Assembly: GCF_001557325.1 (NCBI RefSeq)
Contig: NZ_LSJS01000134.1
Coordinates: 1-29,988, forward strand
DNA length: 29,988 bases
Direction: 5' to 3'
Source of the DNA: Erythrobacter donghaensis
GTDB lineage: Bacteria; Pseudomonadota; Alphaproteobacteria; Sphingomonadales; Sphingomonadaceae
Part shown: in pieces, positions 11,049 through 20,588 of the stretch
How the letters are laid out: each line of letters opens with the position of its first letter
Position numbering within the stretch: position 1 is the first letter of the stretch
Made by a program: the position numbers and the translations under genes
Notes under the pieces: model-generated
The model's input: only the letters and a program-made list of their open reading frames with translations
Told to the model about the DNA's origin: nothing
Databases searched by the model: none

Positions 11049-11845
11049 GCCTGTCCGCCCTCGACGCCGAAATCCGCGACCTGATGCGCTTTGCGGCACA
11101 GCGCTCGATGCTGCCGCGCTTCCGCAATCTGGCGGCGGGCGAGGTCGAGATGAAGGGCGCGGACGATCCCGTCACCATCGTCGACCGCGAGGTCGAGGCC
11201 TTCCTCACCGAAGCGCTCACCAGACTCGCCCCCGGTGTCGCGGTGGTGGGCGAGGAAGCCGTCCACGCCGACAAGGCCGTGCTGGGTCACCTCTCGGGCC
11301 AGTGCTGGATCATCGACCCGCTCGATGGAACCGCCAACTTTGCCGAAGGCAAGGAGCCCTTCGGCATCATCGTCGCGCTCGCCGACGCGGGCGAGGCCGT
11401 GGCGGGGTGGATCTACGATCCCCTGAAAGACCGCTTCTGCCACGCAAGGCGCGGGGAAGGCGCTTTCGTTGACGGCGAGCGGATCGCCGCGCGCACGACG
11501 GGGCAGGCACCGCCGGTTACCGCCGTCAGCCGCATTTTCCTCACACCCGAAGAATCGGCGATGGTGGATGCCAAGCTCGCGTGCCACTACACCCTTGTCG
11601 ACATCCCGCGCTGCGCAGCCGAGCAATATCCGCGCCTTGCCCTCGGCCAAAACGACATCTCGAGCTTCAAGCGCACGCTCGCGTGGGATCACGCCGCGGG
11701 CGTCTTGTGGCTGAACGAGGCGGGCGGCAAGGCGGCGCGGCTCGATGGCAGCGCGTACCGGGTCGACCAGCACGAAGCGCCCGGATTGGTGGGGGCGTCA
11801 TCGCCTGCGATCTGGGATGCCTTCGTCGCGCGGGTGCTGGCCTGA
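11045..11845 (+). CDS. Inositol-monophosphatase-family phosphatase
   Basis: A Mg-dependent, Li-sensitive-type phosphatase fold, 266 aa. The metal site is visible: Glu70-Glu71 in VVGEEAV, IIDPLDGTANF at 89-99 with Asp91 and Asp94, and AWDHAAG with Asp215 near the C-terminus. Substrates in the family include inositol phosphates, histidinol phosphate, 3'-phosphoadenosine phosphates and fructose-1,6-bisphosphate; the sequence does not decide between them. The most likely start is the TTG at 11045, whose last two bases are part of the argJ stop (TTGA), implying translational coupling. The frame is open further upstream inside argJ, but nothing there resembles the family. The neighbourhood with argJ would suit an amino-acid role, but that is only suggestive. 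A paired palindrome follows the stop. Confidence 0.87.
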   Translation: MSLSALDAEIRDLMRFAAQRSMLPRFRNLAAGEVEMKGADDPVTIVDREVEAFLTEALTRLAPGVAVVGEEAVHADKAVLGHLSGQCWIIDPLDGTANFAEGKEPFGIIVALADAGEAVAGWIYDPLKDRFCHARRGEGAFVDGERIAARTTGQAPPVTAVSRIFLTPEESAMVDAKLACHYTLVDIPRCAAEQYPRLALGQNDISSFKRTLAWDHAAGVLWLNEAGGKAARLDGSAYRVDQHEAPGLVGASSPAIWDAFVARVLA

Positions 11846-11850
11846 TCAGC

Positions 11851-11915
11851 CGTCATCCCGGGCCTGACCCGGGATCGCTTACGGCGAGCGACCCCGGATC
11901 AAGTCCGGGGTGACG
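11851..11915. repeat. Tandem palindromic element (REP-like pair) between convergent genes
   Basis: Two hairpins sit back to back. Bases 11855-11862 pair with 11868-11875 (ATCCCGGG/CCCGGGAT, loop CCTGA), and 11891-11898 pair with 11904-11911 (ACCCCGGA/TCCGGGGT, loop TCAAG). The outer ends CGTCA (11851-11855) and TGACG (11911-11915) are also complementary, and TCGCT/AGCGA pair in the middle, so the unit could fold as one long cruciform. Sequences of the form GTCATCCCGG...CCGGGATC are frequent intergenic repeats in sphingomonads and other alphaproteobacteria (general knowledge). It lies 5 bases after the phosphatase stop and 6 before the trxA stop, where it can act as a bidirectional transcript end. 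Confidence 0.8.
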
Positions 11916-11921
11916 CTTTCG

Positions 11922-12242
11922 TCAAAGCTCGCTTTCGAGCCATGCCTTGAGCTGGCTCTTGGGCGCTGCGCCGAGCTTCCTCGCCACGACTTCGCCGTTC
12001 TTGAACAAAAGCATCAGCGGGATCGACTGGACGCCCATCTGGCTCGCGATGTCGGTATTCTCCATGATGTCGATCTTGGCGATCTTGACCTGGCCCGCAA
12101 GCTCCTCGCTGATCTCCTCCAGGGCGGGGGCAATCATCTTGCACGGACCGCACCAGTCGGCCCAGAAATCCACCAGCACGGGGGTGTCGCTGCCGAGGAC
12201 ATCCGCCTCGAAGCTCGCATCGGTCACATTGACGGTCGCCAT
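11922..12242 (-). CDS. trxA: Thioredoxin
   Basis: A 106-aa cytosolic dithiol-disulfide oxidoreductase. The active site WADWCGPCK has its cysteines at positions 31 and 34. The conserved cis-proline region [14 protein letters not shown] is intact, and the length matches classical thioredoxin 1. I chose ATG 12242 because the family N-terminus begins there ([11 protein letters not shown]) and AAAGGAG lies about 9 bases upstream. A longer frame to 12284 would add residues not found in the family. It is last on the minus strand after addA, with a 70-base gap that can hold its own promoter. The stop is next to the palindromic element. Confidence 0.96.
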   Translation of the reverse strand: MATVNVTDASFEADVLGSDTPVLVDFWADWCGPCKMIAPALEEISEELAGQVKIAKIDIMENTDIASQMGVQSIPLMLLFKNGEVVARKLGAAPKSQLKAWLESEL

Positions 12243-12264
12243 ATCCTGTGTCTCCTTTGGCCGG

Positions 12265-12294
12265 AGCATAGGAGCGCCGGTCATGTGAATGCAA
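12265..12294 (-). promoter_or_regulatory. Candidate trxA promoter
   Basis: On the minus strand, TTGCAT (12289-12294) and TATGCT (12265-12270) are 18 bases apart (or CTATGC with 17), in the gap between the addA stop and the trxA start. Predicted transcription would begin about 15 bases before the ribosome binding site/ATG region. The match to consensus is partial. Confidence 0.35.
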
Positions 12295-12312
12295 TCTAGT
12301 GCGCAGGCCTAT

Positions 12313-15300
12313 TCACTCAATATCGGGAAGCGGCAAGGAATGCTGCGGGGCCTGCAAGGCGTTCTTGTGTAACCCGAGGGTGGCGGGCGGCAGGTCGAAC
12401 AGGACGGGCGCGTGGGTGTAGAGCACGCCCGCGCGCACCTCGCGCCCCGGGTAGATCGCCTCGAGCGCGGCGACATAGGCCGCCATCTGCCTGAGTGTGG
12501 CGAGCGGGATGTCGGCGATGGTGGCAGGCGGGCGGCGGGTGGTCTTGAAGTCGACCACGGTGATGCGCGCAGGCTCGATCAGCAGGCGGTCGGCGGTGCC
12601 GGCGACGACGACGCCGTCGACCGTGGCGGCCAGCGGCACCTCGGCGAGCGCTTGGGGGGAGAAGATCGGGGCGAAGTCAGGGTGGTCGAGAACGGCAAGC
12701 GCGGCTTCGAGCATCTCGTCGTGCATCGCTTGCGGAAGGTCGGCGGCCTGCCGTGCGAGCCAGCTCCGCGCCGCGACGGAGCGGGTCTCGGGCGGCACGT
12801 CGGGCAGGCGCTCGAGCAGCGCGTGGATCAGGCTCCCGCGCCTTGCGGCATGGCGCGCGGCCTCGGGGTCGAGCGGCGGGGCGACGCCCCCCTCCTCGCC
12901 GGCCGCCGAAGGCGCGAGCGGGCGCGGCGGGCGGGGCTCCTCGCCGATCGCGGTGGTGACCCAGCGCGGGAGCGTGACCTCGGCGGCGGCCTGCGCCCGG
13001 GCGGCGTCATCGGACACCAGCGGTTCGGCGCGCTCGCCCCACTCGCGGCGGGTGCCCCACACGGGGTCGTCGATCGGTGCCTCCTCGAAAAGCGGCGCGA
13101 GGCGGGCGTACCAGCTGTCGGGATGCGGCGTGCCGGCCTTGGCCTCGCGCTTGCCGAGCGAGCCGCCGATGAACAGCGCCTCTTCGGCGCGGGTCATGGC
13201 AACGTAGAGCAGGCGCCAGTGCTCCTGCATCACGGCGGCCGCCTTGGCCGCCTCGGCCTCGGCGATGCGGCCCTTTCGCTCGTCCTTGCCGAGCGGCGGG
13301 AGCGGCACGAGGCGCTTGCGGTCGGGCTGGTGGCCGAGCGGGTCGTCCTCCAGTTCGAGATCCCCCGCCTCGCCCGGCGCGCCGGTGGCGTCGGCGAGGA
13401 TGACGATCGGGGCCTGCAAGCCTTTTGAGCCGTGGACGGTCATCACCCGCACCTGCCCGGCGGCGCTGTCGCTGTCGCGCTTGAGGTCGCCCGTCCCGGC
13501 GTCGAACCAGGCGATGAAGCCCGCAAGGCTCGGCCAGTGCTCGGCCTCATAAGCGAAGGCGGCGTTGAGGAGCTCGTCGAGCGGGTCGTTGGCCTCGACC
13601 CCGAGCCGTTCGACCAGCCGGGCGCGGCCCTGCCACGGGCCGGTGAGCAGCCAGGCGATCAGGCCTTGCGGGGTGTGGTAATCGGCACGGCGGAGCAGGT
13701 CACGCAGCCGCGCGGCGGTCTCGGCGACGAAAGCGGGGGCATCCTCGCGCTTGAGGTGCTCCCACAGGCGCTGCCTCGGCTTGCGCGGGACATGGGCGAG
13801 GAGGTCATCCTGCGTCCAGCCCATCAGCGGGGATGCGAGGAGGTTGGCAAGGCTGAGGTCATCCTGCGGCTGCGCGGCGAACCTGAGCGCGGCGAGCACG
13901 TCCTTCACCGCCAACGGCGCGCCGAGCCGCAGCCGGTCGACCCCCGCCACCGGCACGCCCCGCGCATGGAGCTTGGCGACGATCTGCGCGGCGAGCTCCT
14001 TGCGCTGGCGCACCAGCACCATGATGTCGCCCGCTGTGGCATGGCGGCGGGTGCCCTTGGCGAGCACGAACGGCTCGGTGCCGCCCACCCAGCGCTTGAC
14101 CTGATCGGCGATGTTCTGGGCGAGCAGCGTGTCGTGTCGCGGCAGCCAGTCCTGTCCGCCATCTTCGCTGTCGTCCTCCTCGTCGGCGGCCTCGGCCTTG
14201 TCCGGCGCGACAGGCGGCCACAGGGTGACGAGCCCCGGACGCTCGGCGCCCTTGTGCTCGGCCGGCTCCTTGTCGAGCCCGAACGCGTCGAACCCGAGCA
14301 TCGCGATCACCCGGTTGACGAAGCCGAGCACGATCTGCGCGGTGCGGTAGGAGGTACCGAGGTCGAGGTCTCGCCAGCCCGGCTCGCGGCGGTTGGTGCG
14401 GCTCTGGCGGATGCCCTGCTGTGCGGCGTCGATCCGGGCGAAGATGCGCTGCTTGGCGCGGGCGAAGTTCTCGGGGCTGGTGCCCTGGAAGCCGAAGATC
14501 GCCTGCTTGTAATCGCCCACGGTGAAGACCGTGCGCAGCTTGTCCCCGCGCGCGCCCTCGCCGGTGAAGAAGTCGTCGATCAGCGCCTCGACGATGTCCC
14601 ACTGGCCGCGGTTGGTGTCCTGCGCCTCGTCGATCAGGATGTGATCGAAATGGCGGTCGAGCTTGTAGCGGATCCAGTCGGCCGCCTCGGACCGGCCGAG
14701 CAGATCGGCGGCCTTGCGGATCAGGTCGCCGAAGTCGAGCAGACCCTCGCGCGCCTTGCGCTCCTCCCAGCGCACCGCGAAGGCGCGGCCGATTTCGAGC
14801 GCGGAGGTGACGATCTCGGCGCAGGCGAGCAAGGCGCGGCGCTCTTCAAATTTGGCCACCTGTTCGCCCACCGTTTGCTGATAGGAAACAAAGTCCGGGT
14901 CGGCCTTCGTTGCGTGCCGCAAGTTGCCATTGGGCAAAAGTTCGCTGTTTAGCACTCCGCCCACCAGACAATCCAACGCGCCGGAGCGCTGATGTTCGTT
15001 GAGCTTAATCCACCTCTCTATACCCGCGATGGACTTCTCGCCCGAAGGTTTGCCCCATTGCCTGAGTGCCTCAAGGATCGCCACAAGCGCATCGTCAGGG
15101 AAGATGTCCGGGTGGAGTGGTTCAGCTGCCCATTCCTCCCCCGCATCAGCCGGCATCCCCAGCGTCTGGCGCACCCGCGCACCCATCGGCGATTGCCAGC
15201 TGCCCGGCCCCTCCCACATCTCCTGCGCGTCCGCCGCGCGCATCAGCCACTTGTGCAGGGCCGCCGGATCCTTGCGGGTGGTGAAGGTCTCAAGTCCATC

Positions 15301-15843
15301 GAGGATGCGCACATCATTGGTGCGCTCGGCCTCCTCGAACATGTCGGTCAGCACCTCGCGGGCGAGCAGTTCGCGGCTGCGGTCATCCATCACGCGGGTG
15401 CCGGGGGCAAGGTTCGCCTCCTCGGGGAAATTGCCGATCAGGAACTGCGCGAAGGCGTGGATGGTGTCGATCCGGAGCCCCCCGCCGGGGCAATCGAGCA
15501 CGCTGGCAAAAAGCGTGCGCGCGCGCTCCTGCGTGGCCGGACCGAAATCCGCGCCGAGATGCTTCAGCTCCTTGCCCAGCGTCCCCGCATCGAGCCGCAC
15601 CCAGCGCGCCAGCACCGCATTGATGCGGTTCGCCATCTCGGCGGCGCCCGCCTTCGTGAAGGTGAGGCACAGGATCTGCGATGGCGCCACATCCTCGCGC
15701 AGCAGCAGCCTGAGCACCCGCGCGGAGAGCACCTGCGTCTTGCCCGTCCCTGCCGAGGCCGAGAGCCAGACATTGTCCTCGGGATCGGCCGCAAGCAGCT
15801 GATTCTCCTGAAGCGGAAAGACAAGCCCGTTCCCACCGCTCAC
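12313..15843 (-). CDS. addA: Double-strand break repair helicase-nuclease AddA
   Basis: The UvrD-like helicase/nuclease subunit of AddAB, which resects double-strand ends for RecA loading. At 1176 aa it has the normal alphaproteobacterial size. Walker A SASAGTGKTQVL is at residues 28-39 and the Walker B/motif II DEAQDTNRGQW is conserved. Superfamily 1 motifs continue to VMTVHGSKGLQAPIV and LLYVAMTRAEEAL. The C-terminal RecB-type nuclease is intact, with GTADRLLIEPARITVVDFKT carrying Asp1098 and Lys1100. The start is GTG 15843, with AAGGAGG 7 bases upstream and the start overlapping the addB stop as GTGA. The open frame extending a further 12 codons upstream is not used. No recB, recC or recD gene is seen here. 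Confidence 0.95.
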   Translation of the reverse strand: MSGGNGLVFPLQENQLLAADPEDNVWLSASAGTGKTQVLSARVLRLLLREDVAPSQILCLTFTKAGAAEMANRINAVLARWVRLDAGTLGKELKHLGADFGPATQERARTLFASVLDCPGGGLRIDTIHAFAQFLIGNFPEEANLAPGTRVMDDRSRELLAREVLTDMFEEAERTNDVRILDGLETFTTRKDPAALHKWLMRAADAQEMWEGPGSWQSPMGARVRQTLGMPADAGEEWAAEPLHPDIFPDDALVAILEALRQWGKPSGEKSIAGIERWIKLNEHQRSGALDCLVGGVLNSELLPNGNLRHATKADPDFVSYQQTVGEQVAKFEERRALLACAEIVTSALEIGRAFAVRWEERKAREGLLDFGDLIRKAADLLGRSEAADWIRYKLDRHFDHILIDEAQDTNRGQWDIVEALIDDFFTGEGARGDKLRTVFTVGDYKQAIFGFQGTSPENFARAKQRIFARIDAAQQGIRQSRTNRREPGWRDLDLGTSYRTAQIVLGFVNRVIAMLGFDAFGLDKEPAEHKGAERPGLVTLWPPVAPDKAEAADEEDDSEDGGQDWLPRHDTLLAQNIADQVKRWVGGTEPFVLAKGTRRHATAGDIMVLVRQRKELAAQIVAKLHARGVPVAGVDRLRLGAPLAVKDVLAALRFAAQPQDDLSLANLLASPLMGWTQDDLLAHVPRKPRQRLWEHLKREDAPAFVAETAARLRDLLRRADYHTPQGLIAWLLTGPWQGRARLVERLGVEANDPLDELLNAAFAYEAEHWPSLAGFIAWFDAGTGDLKRDSDSAAGQVRVMTVHGSKGLQAPIVILADATGAPGEAGDLELEDDPLGHQPDRKRLVPLPPLGKDERKGRIAEAEAAKAAAVMQEHWRLLYVAMTRAEEALFIGGSLGKREAKAGTPHPDSWYARLAPLFEEAPIDDPVWGTRREWGERAEPLVSDDAARAQAAAEVTLPRWVTTAIGEEPRPPRPLAPSAAGEEGGVAPPLDPEAARHAARRGSLIHALLERLPDVPPETRSVAARSWLARQAADLPQAMHDEMLEAALAVLDHPDFAPIFSPQALAEVPLAATVDGVVVAGTADRLLIEPARITVVDFKTTRRPPATIADIPLATLRQMAAYVAALEAIYPGREVRAGVLYTHAPVLFDLPPATLGLHKNALQAPQHSLPLPDIE

Positions 15844-18800
15844 GGCTTCGCCTCCTTCTCGGTGAGGCGCACCAGCCATTCCTCGAGGCGCATCAGCTGG
15901 TCGTAATCGGTATAGCCCTTGTAATCGGGGTTTTCGCGCGCCCGGAACGGTGCGCGACCCTTGACGTATTCGCTGATGGCGAAACGCAGCTTCTCGAGAT
16001 GATGCGGCAGGAATTCCTCAGGCGTGAGGCCCTTCTTGGCCTGCCCCACCTTCATCGGCGTTTCGCGCTTGCCGAAGCTGCCGTCATCCTTCTTGAACGA
16101 CCAGTACTCGAAGGCGGTGGCCGCGCCCTGCACCACCCTGCCCGTGTCATTGTCGGCAAAGCGGCCACGTTCCGCGATCAGGCCCAGCAGGCCGAGTTGC
16201 AGCGCAAATCCCGCCTTCACCTCCTCCTTGGAAGGCACGCGCCCGGTCTTGTAGTCGACGATCCCGAGCGTGCCGTCCGCGAGCCGGTCGATCCGGTCCG
16301 CGCGGCCCTGCACCTTCACCCCGTCCACCTCCATCTCGCCGGAAATCTCAGTGGCGAGCACCGTGCGGCCCTTTTCGGAAGCGTCCGCTTCGATCCAGCC
16401 CTCGAAGCGCTCGAGCGCGGCGATCAGGCGCGGCTGCCACAGCGCGCGGAACAGCGGGTGGACGCGCTGCTCGCGGAAATGGGCGGCCGCATAGGGCGCG
16501 AGCGCGAGGCCGGGCTGGCGCTCCTTCGCCTTGTGCCAGCCATCGAGGATCTCGTGCACCAGCGTGCCCCGCAGCGCCGGATCGCTGAAGGGATCGGCGG
16601 CCAGCGGATCGAGCCGCCGCAGGTCGAGGATCGCCTGCGCGTAGAACTGGTAGGGATCGCCCAGCAGCCGGTCCAATGCGGTCACCTTGATCGGCACATC
16701 ACGCAAGGAAGGTGCGGGATCGGGCGCGGGGCGCGGATAGGGTTCGGCAGTCGGGCGCAGACGGTCGAGATGCGGGAGGATCGCAGGGATGGTGCGCTCG
16801 CGATGCTCCTTGTCGAGATCCGCGCCCAGCAGCGCTTCGACCCGGAGCAGGAAACGCGAGGGCAGCGTCGGCCCCTCGGCATCGCGCAGGCTCCGCGAGA
16901 GTACCACCTGCGGCGCTCCCATCGCGCCTGCGAGGTCATGCGCGGCAAGGCCGATGCGGAAGTCGGCGCCCGGCACGCCGAGTGCGCGCAGCACCGCAGG
17001 CGCCAGCAGCGCGTCGGCACCGGCGGGCTGCGGCCAGGAGCCTTCGTTGAGCCCACCGCAAATGACCAGATCGGCGCGCGCCATGCGCGCCTCGAGCAGG
17101 CCGTAAATGGCCACACGCGGGTGCCCGCCATAGCCGGGGCGCACCGCAACCGGTTCCATCGCATCGCGCAGGACGCCTGCGAGGTCGGCGGTCTCGATCA
17201 TCGTCCCGAGCGCCTCGGCTGTCCCGCGCAGGTCCTCGACCAAATGGCCCAAGGCGCGGCCATCCTCGCGCTCCCAGATGGCGGAGCGGGCGAAGGCTTC
17301 GGCGGCGACGGCAAAGCGGGTGAGCGCCTCGGCGAGCGCAATCTCCTGCGGCCAGTCGGCGAGCGGGGCGACCAGCACCTCGGCCTCCTCCCACCATTCG
17401 ACGATCTTGGCCTTGGCCGCCGCCGCGCGCAGCGGTTCCATGCCGGGGGCAGGCGAAGGCCCCCGCAGCTGGCGGTCGAACGCGCGCAGCCCCCTGAGCC
17501 AGTCGCCGCGGGCAAGGCCGTCCCAGCTTTGCACCAATGGGTGACCGAAAGCCGCGACGAGGTTGGCGGGATCCGGATCATTGGCGGCGATCTCCGCAAG
17601 CAGCCCGAACAAGCGCCCGGCGGGCGTCAAAGCCAGCGGGCGACCGGCGGAATCGTCTGCGGCGATATGCCAGCGCTCGAGATGCTGCGCGACGCGGCGC
17701 GCCAAGCCGCGATCGGCCGTGACGACGGCGATGCGCTTTTCCGGCACCTCCAGCTGCTGGCGCACCAGCAGGGCGATGGCCTGTGCCTCCTCCTCGATGG
17801 TGGCGCTGGCGAGCAGGCGCACCCCGTCAAGCCGCCGGTCCTTCGGCTCGAGCGTGCTCCACGAGCGGCTCGCCTGCGGGGGCAGGAACAGCGCCGAGAT
17901 CGCGCGGCTGCGCGCCGGGTCCGCGGCGGCGATCCCGCGGCGGTGCCAGGGCTGCACCTCCGCGCGGTTCACGCCCATGCGGTTCAGCAGGAGCTTCAGG
18001 TGATACTGCGGGTGCGTCACCGCGTCCTCGGCGCCGAACACCGGGCCGCCGGGTTCCTGCGAGGCTCCCGCGAGGCCCAGCTCGTCCCACGCGGCGGCGT
18101 CCATCGTGAGGTCGAGATCGGGGAGCACCACCGCGCCCTGCGGCAGGCTCGCCACCACCCGCAGCAGCCGCGCCAGCGCGGGCGAGGCGCTGGTGACACC
18201 CGCGGCGATGATCGGGTGCGGCGGCGGCGTCTCGCGCCAGCGCTTCGCCGCGTGATCGAACAGCATGTTCCGGCGCGTGGCGGCATCGACCTCGCCGCGC
18301 GCGTTCAGCGCCATCTGCCAGCGGATATTGACGAGGCCGAACAGCCTGATCGATCGCTTCCAGTGCTCGGCCAGGCCCGCGACGCTGTCCATCACCGCCT
18401 CGCCGAGCAGGTCTTCGACCTCCTTCTCCTCGACCAGCAGCCGGTCCATCGTCCGCGCCATCTCGCGCGCAAGGTTGAGGCGGGCGCGGCCGGGGAGCGG
18501 GGACATGCCTTCCTCGGCGCGGGCCTCGGCGATCAGGCGGTCCAAGGTCAGCCAGCGCCGCACCGGATCGCAGGCCGGGGGGATGTCAGCCGCGCCCAGC
18601 GGGTCGAGCGCGGCTCCCAGCTTTTCGTCGAGATCGAGGTCGCCCACCGCGATCATGCGCGGCATCAGCAGCCCGCCCTCGCCGTTCTCGCCCGCGTGGC
18701 GGATGAAGGCTTCCGTCAACGTGCGCGCGGCGCGGCTGGAGGGCACCAGAAGGGTAAGGCGCGCAAGGCCAAAGCCCTCCTCGCGGTAGCGCGGCACGAG

Positions 18801-18881
18801 GCCTGCGACGAGCGCATCGGCAAAACCGCGATGCGCGGCGATGGAGTAGACGAGCGGGCCGGGCGCGCGCGGCTCAGCCAC
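15840..18881 (-). CDS. addB: Double-strand break repair protein AddB
   Basis: Partner of AddA: an inactivated helicase fold with a second RecB-type nuclease. The N-terminal part ([18 protein letters not shown], then [13 protein letters not shown] at about 45-57) fits the AddB alpha-type family. The C-terminal nuclease is intact, with VQGRADRID and then [13 protein letters not shown] (Asp876, Lys878) and LQLGLLG after it. The Bacillus protein has four cysteines holding an iron-sulfur cluster around the nuclease domain. This 1013-aa protein has no cysteine in its C-terminal third, so it probably lacks the cluster. The start is GTG 18881, giving an 8-base overlap with the murU stop. The frame is open for another 570 bases upstream, but there it reads antisense-like, basic sequence in another frame of murU. 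Confidence 0.93.
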   Translation of the reverse strand: MAEPRAPGPLVYSIAAHRGFADALVAGLVPRYREEGFGLARLTLLVPSSRAARTLTEAFIRHAGENGEGGLLMPRMIAVGDLDLDEKLGAALDPLGAADIPPACDPVRRWLTLDRLIAEARAEEGMSPLPGRARLNLAREMARTMDRLLVEEKEVEDLLGEAVMDSVAGLAEHWKRSIRLFGLVNIRWQMALNARGEVDAATRRNMLFDHAAKRWRETPPPHPIIAAGVTSASPALARLLRVVASLPQGAVVLPDLDLTMDAAAWDELGLAGASQEPGGPVFGAEDAVTHPQYHLKLLLNRMGVNRAEVQPWHRRGIAAADPARSRAISALFLPPQASRSWSTLEPKDRRLDGVRLLASATIEEEAQAIALLVRQQLEVPEKRIAVVTADRGLARRVAQHLERWHIAADDSAGRPLALTPAGRLFGLLAEIAANDPDPANLVAAFGHPLVQSWDGLARGDWLRGLRAFDRQLRGPSPAPGMEPLRAAAAKAKIVEWWEEAEVLVAPLADWPQEIALAEALTRFAVAAEAFARSAIWEREDGRALGHLVEDLRGTAEALGTMIETADLAGVLRDAMEPVAVRPGYGGHPRVAIYGLLEARMARADLVICGGLNEGSWPQPAGADALLAPAVLRALGVPGADFRIGLAAHDLAGAMGAPQVVLSRSLRDAEGPTLPSRFLLRVEALLGADLDKEHRERTIPAILPHLDRLRPTAEPYPRPAPDPAPSLRDVPIKVTALDRLLGDPYQFYAQAILDLRRLDPLAADPFSDPALRGTLVHEILDGWHKAKERQPGLALAPYAAAHFREQRVHPLFRALWQPRLIAALERFEGWIEADASEKGRTVLATEISGEMEVDGVKVQGRADRIDRLADGTLGIVDYKTGRVPSKEEVKAGFALQLGLLGLIAERGRFADNDTGRVVQGAATAFEYWSFKKDDGSFGKRETPMKVGQAKKGLTPEEFLPHHLEKLRFAISEYVKGRAPFRARENPDYKGYTDYDQLMRLEEWLVRLTEKEAKP

Positions 18882-19590
18882 CCGCCAGCGCTTCCTCGGT
18901 CGGGCGGATCGCCTGCGGCGTGCCGACCTCGAACCACAGGCCGGTGAAGCTGAGGCCGTAGAGCCGTCCCACGGCGATGGCGCGCTCCCACAGCAGCATC
19001 GTGCCGAACGGCCCTTGCGGCGTGTCGCGCAGCAGGCGGTGGCTGACGAGCTGGATGCCGGTGTAGATGAAGGGCGCGATCCGCCCCGGCCGGCGACGCG
19101 AAATGCGGCCCATCGGGTCCATGTGGAAATCCCCCGGCCCCTGAAAGTTGCAGGCGCGCGCGTGCGGCACGACCAGCAGCAGCGCGTCCATCGCTTGCCC
19201 GTCCCAGCGGCGCGAGAGTTCGTGGAACGCGCTCTTGGGCCCGTCGAGCCAGATGTTGTCGGCATTGAGGGCGAAGAAGGGGTCGGGCAGCTGCGGCAGG
19301 GCCTTGACCATCCCGCCCCCGGTCTCGAGGAGCAGGTCGCGCTCGTCCGAGACCGTGACCTTGGGGGCCGCGCGGGCGAGGACATGCGCCTCCAGCGCGT
19401 CGGCGAGGTAGTGGACATTGACCACCGCCTTCGCGATCCCCGCCTCGGCAAGGCGATCGAGGGCGTGGTCGATCAGCGGCTTGCCCGCCACCCGCACCAT
19501 CGGCTTGGGCTGGCTCGCGGTCAGCGGCCGCATCCGCTTGCCCAGCCCGGCGGCGAGGATCATCGCAGTGTCGGAGGCGAGCTTGCTCAC
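18874..19590 (-). CDS. murU: N-acetylmuramate alpha-1-phosphate uridylyltransferase (MurU-type nucleotidyltransferase)
   Basis: A 238-aa sugar-1-phosphate nucleotidyltransferase. The signature [16 protein letters not shown] occupies residues 9-24 and [13 protein letters not shown] follows at 29-41; [13 protein letters not shown] and NADNIWLD (metal/nucleotide site) are next. The motif set alone fits mannose-1-phosphate guanylyltransferases as well. The MurU call rests on the gene being translationally coupled to an AmgK-type kinase, the pairing known from Pseudomonas and other bacteria. There it turns MurNAc-1-phosphate into UDP-MurNAc, bypassing de novo synthesis and the fosfomycin target MurA. 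The start is GTG 19590, sharing GTGA with the amgK stop. It overlaps addB at its 3' end by 8 bases. Confidence 0.85.
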   Translation of the reverse strand: MSKLASDTAMILAAGLGKRMRPLTASQPKPMVRVAGKPLIDHALDRLAEAGIAKAVVNVHYLADALEAHVLARAAPKVTVSDERDLLLETGGGMVKALPQLPDPFFALNADNIWLDGPKSAFHELSRRWDGQAMDALLLVVPHARACNFQGPGDFHMDPMGRISRRRPGRIAPFIYTGIQLVSHRLLRDTPQGPFGTMLLWERAIAVGRLYGLSFTGLWFEVGTPQAIRPTEEALAGG

Positions 19591-20588
19591 GTGGCGAAGG
19601 CTCCGTTGGCGGCGCGCAGATCGGCCGGGATATTGGCGTCGAACCACGCCGCCACGGGCTCCAGCGCGGGGTGCGCAAGGTCGCGCTCCAAGGCCGCCCA
19701 GACCCGCGGGATCATCGCGAGGTAGCGCGGCTTGCCGTCGCGTGCGTTCAGCCGGGTGAAGATGCCCACGATCTTGGCATTGCGCTGCGCGCCGAGCGTC
19801 GCGTAATCGGCGAGGAAGTCGTCATCCGCCCCGCCCACGGCTTGCGCATAGTGAAGCAGCATCGCGGTCTCGAGATGCACATCGACATCGCGCCGGGCGT
19901 CCTGGAGCAGCGATACGAGGTCGTAGGCCGGGTGGCCGACCAATGCGTCCTGGAAGTCGATCAGCCCCTGCGGCGCGGTGGGCTTGCCGCCGAGCAGCAT
20001 GATGTTCTCGGCGTGATAATCGCGCAGCACCGTCACGCCGGGATTCTGCCGCGCCAGCACCGGGGTGAGCACCGCCTCCCACGCCGCAGCATAGCCCGCA
20101 GCGTCAACTTCAAGCCCCTGGGCCGGGCACCACCACTCGGTCAGCAGCGCCGCCTCGCGCTGGTAGACCGCCATGTCGTAGAGCGCGAAGGGCCCGGGCG
20201 GCAGGCGGTGGAGCGCGGCGAGGGCATCGACCGCAGCCGCGTAGGCCGCCCGCTCCTCGCCCGGATTGGCATCGAGCCAGTCGCGCATCCGGTCATTACC
20301 GAAATCCTCGGTCAGCACCCAGCCTTGCGGCGCATCCTCGGCGAAGACCGCAGGCGCGCGCATGCCGTGACCGCCCAGCCAGTGCGCGACATGGAGAAAG
20401 GGCGCGGGATCCTCGTGCGGCGGGGGCGCGTGCATCAGCATCGCGGCCTCGCCAACGCCGTTCTCCGTGGGGCGGGTGAGGCGGAAATAGCGCCGGAACG
20501 AGGCATCGCCGGGCAGCGGCTCGACGCGCGCATCGGCCCATCCGGCCCGGGAAATGAAATCGGCAAGACCTTCGGGAAGCGCGTTCAT
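19587..20588 (-). CDS. amgK: Anomeric N-acetylmuramate/N-acetylglucosamine kinase
   Basis: A 333-aa kinase of the aminoglycoside phosphotransferase/choline kinase fold. The catalytic loop is [12 protein letters not shown] (Asp190, His192, Asn195), and the metal-binding segment [16 protein letters not shown] has Asp211. Upstream, [12 protein letters not shown] is typical of this subfamily. Its place immediately before murU identifies it as AmgK, which phosphorylates MurNAc (and GlcNAc) at C1 in peptidoglycan recycling; it is not an antibiotic-resistance enzyme. The start at ATG 20588 overlaps the tsaE stop as ATGA. A longer start at 20606 is possible but unnecessary. Confidence 0.87.
   Translation of the reverse strand: MNALPEGLADFISRAGWADARVEPLPGDASFRRYFRLTRPTENGVGEAAMLMHAPPPHEDPAPFLHVAHWLGGHGMRAPAVFAEDAPQGWVLTEDFGNDRMRDWLDANPGEERAAYAAAVDALAALHRLPPGPFALYDMAVYQREAALLTEWWCPAQGLEVDAAGYAAAWEAVLTPVLARQNPGVTVLRDYHAENIMLLGGKPTAPQGLIDFQDALVGHPAYDLVSLLQDARRDVDVHLETAMLLHYAQAVGGADDDFLADYATLGAQRNAKIVGIFTRLNARDGKPRYLAMIPRVWAALERDLAHPALEPVAAWFDANIPADLRAANGAFAT

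Noticed and set aside
15999..18947. A 980-codon plus-strand open frame opposite addB
   Set aside because: Same composition bias, no domain, and complete overlap with intact AddB motifs on the other strand.
18882..19451. Possible N-terminal extension or fusion of AddB into the murU region
   Set aside because: The frame is open, but the residues are basic and serine-rich, unlike any AddB, and the murU gene in another frame is clearly coding there.
19587..20588. Aminoglycoside-resistance phosphotransferase
   Set aside because: The kinase fold is shared, but coupling to a MurU-type nucleotidyltransferase points to peptidoglycan recycling.
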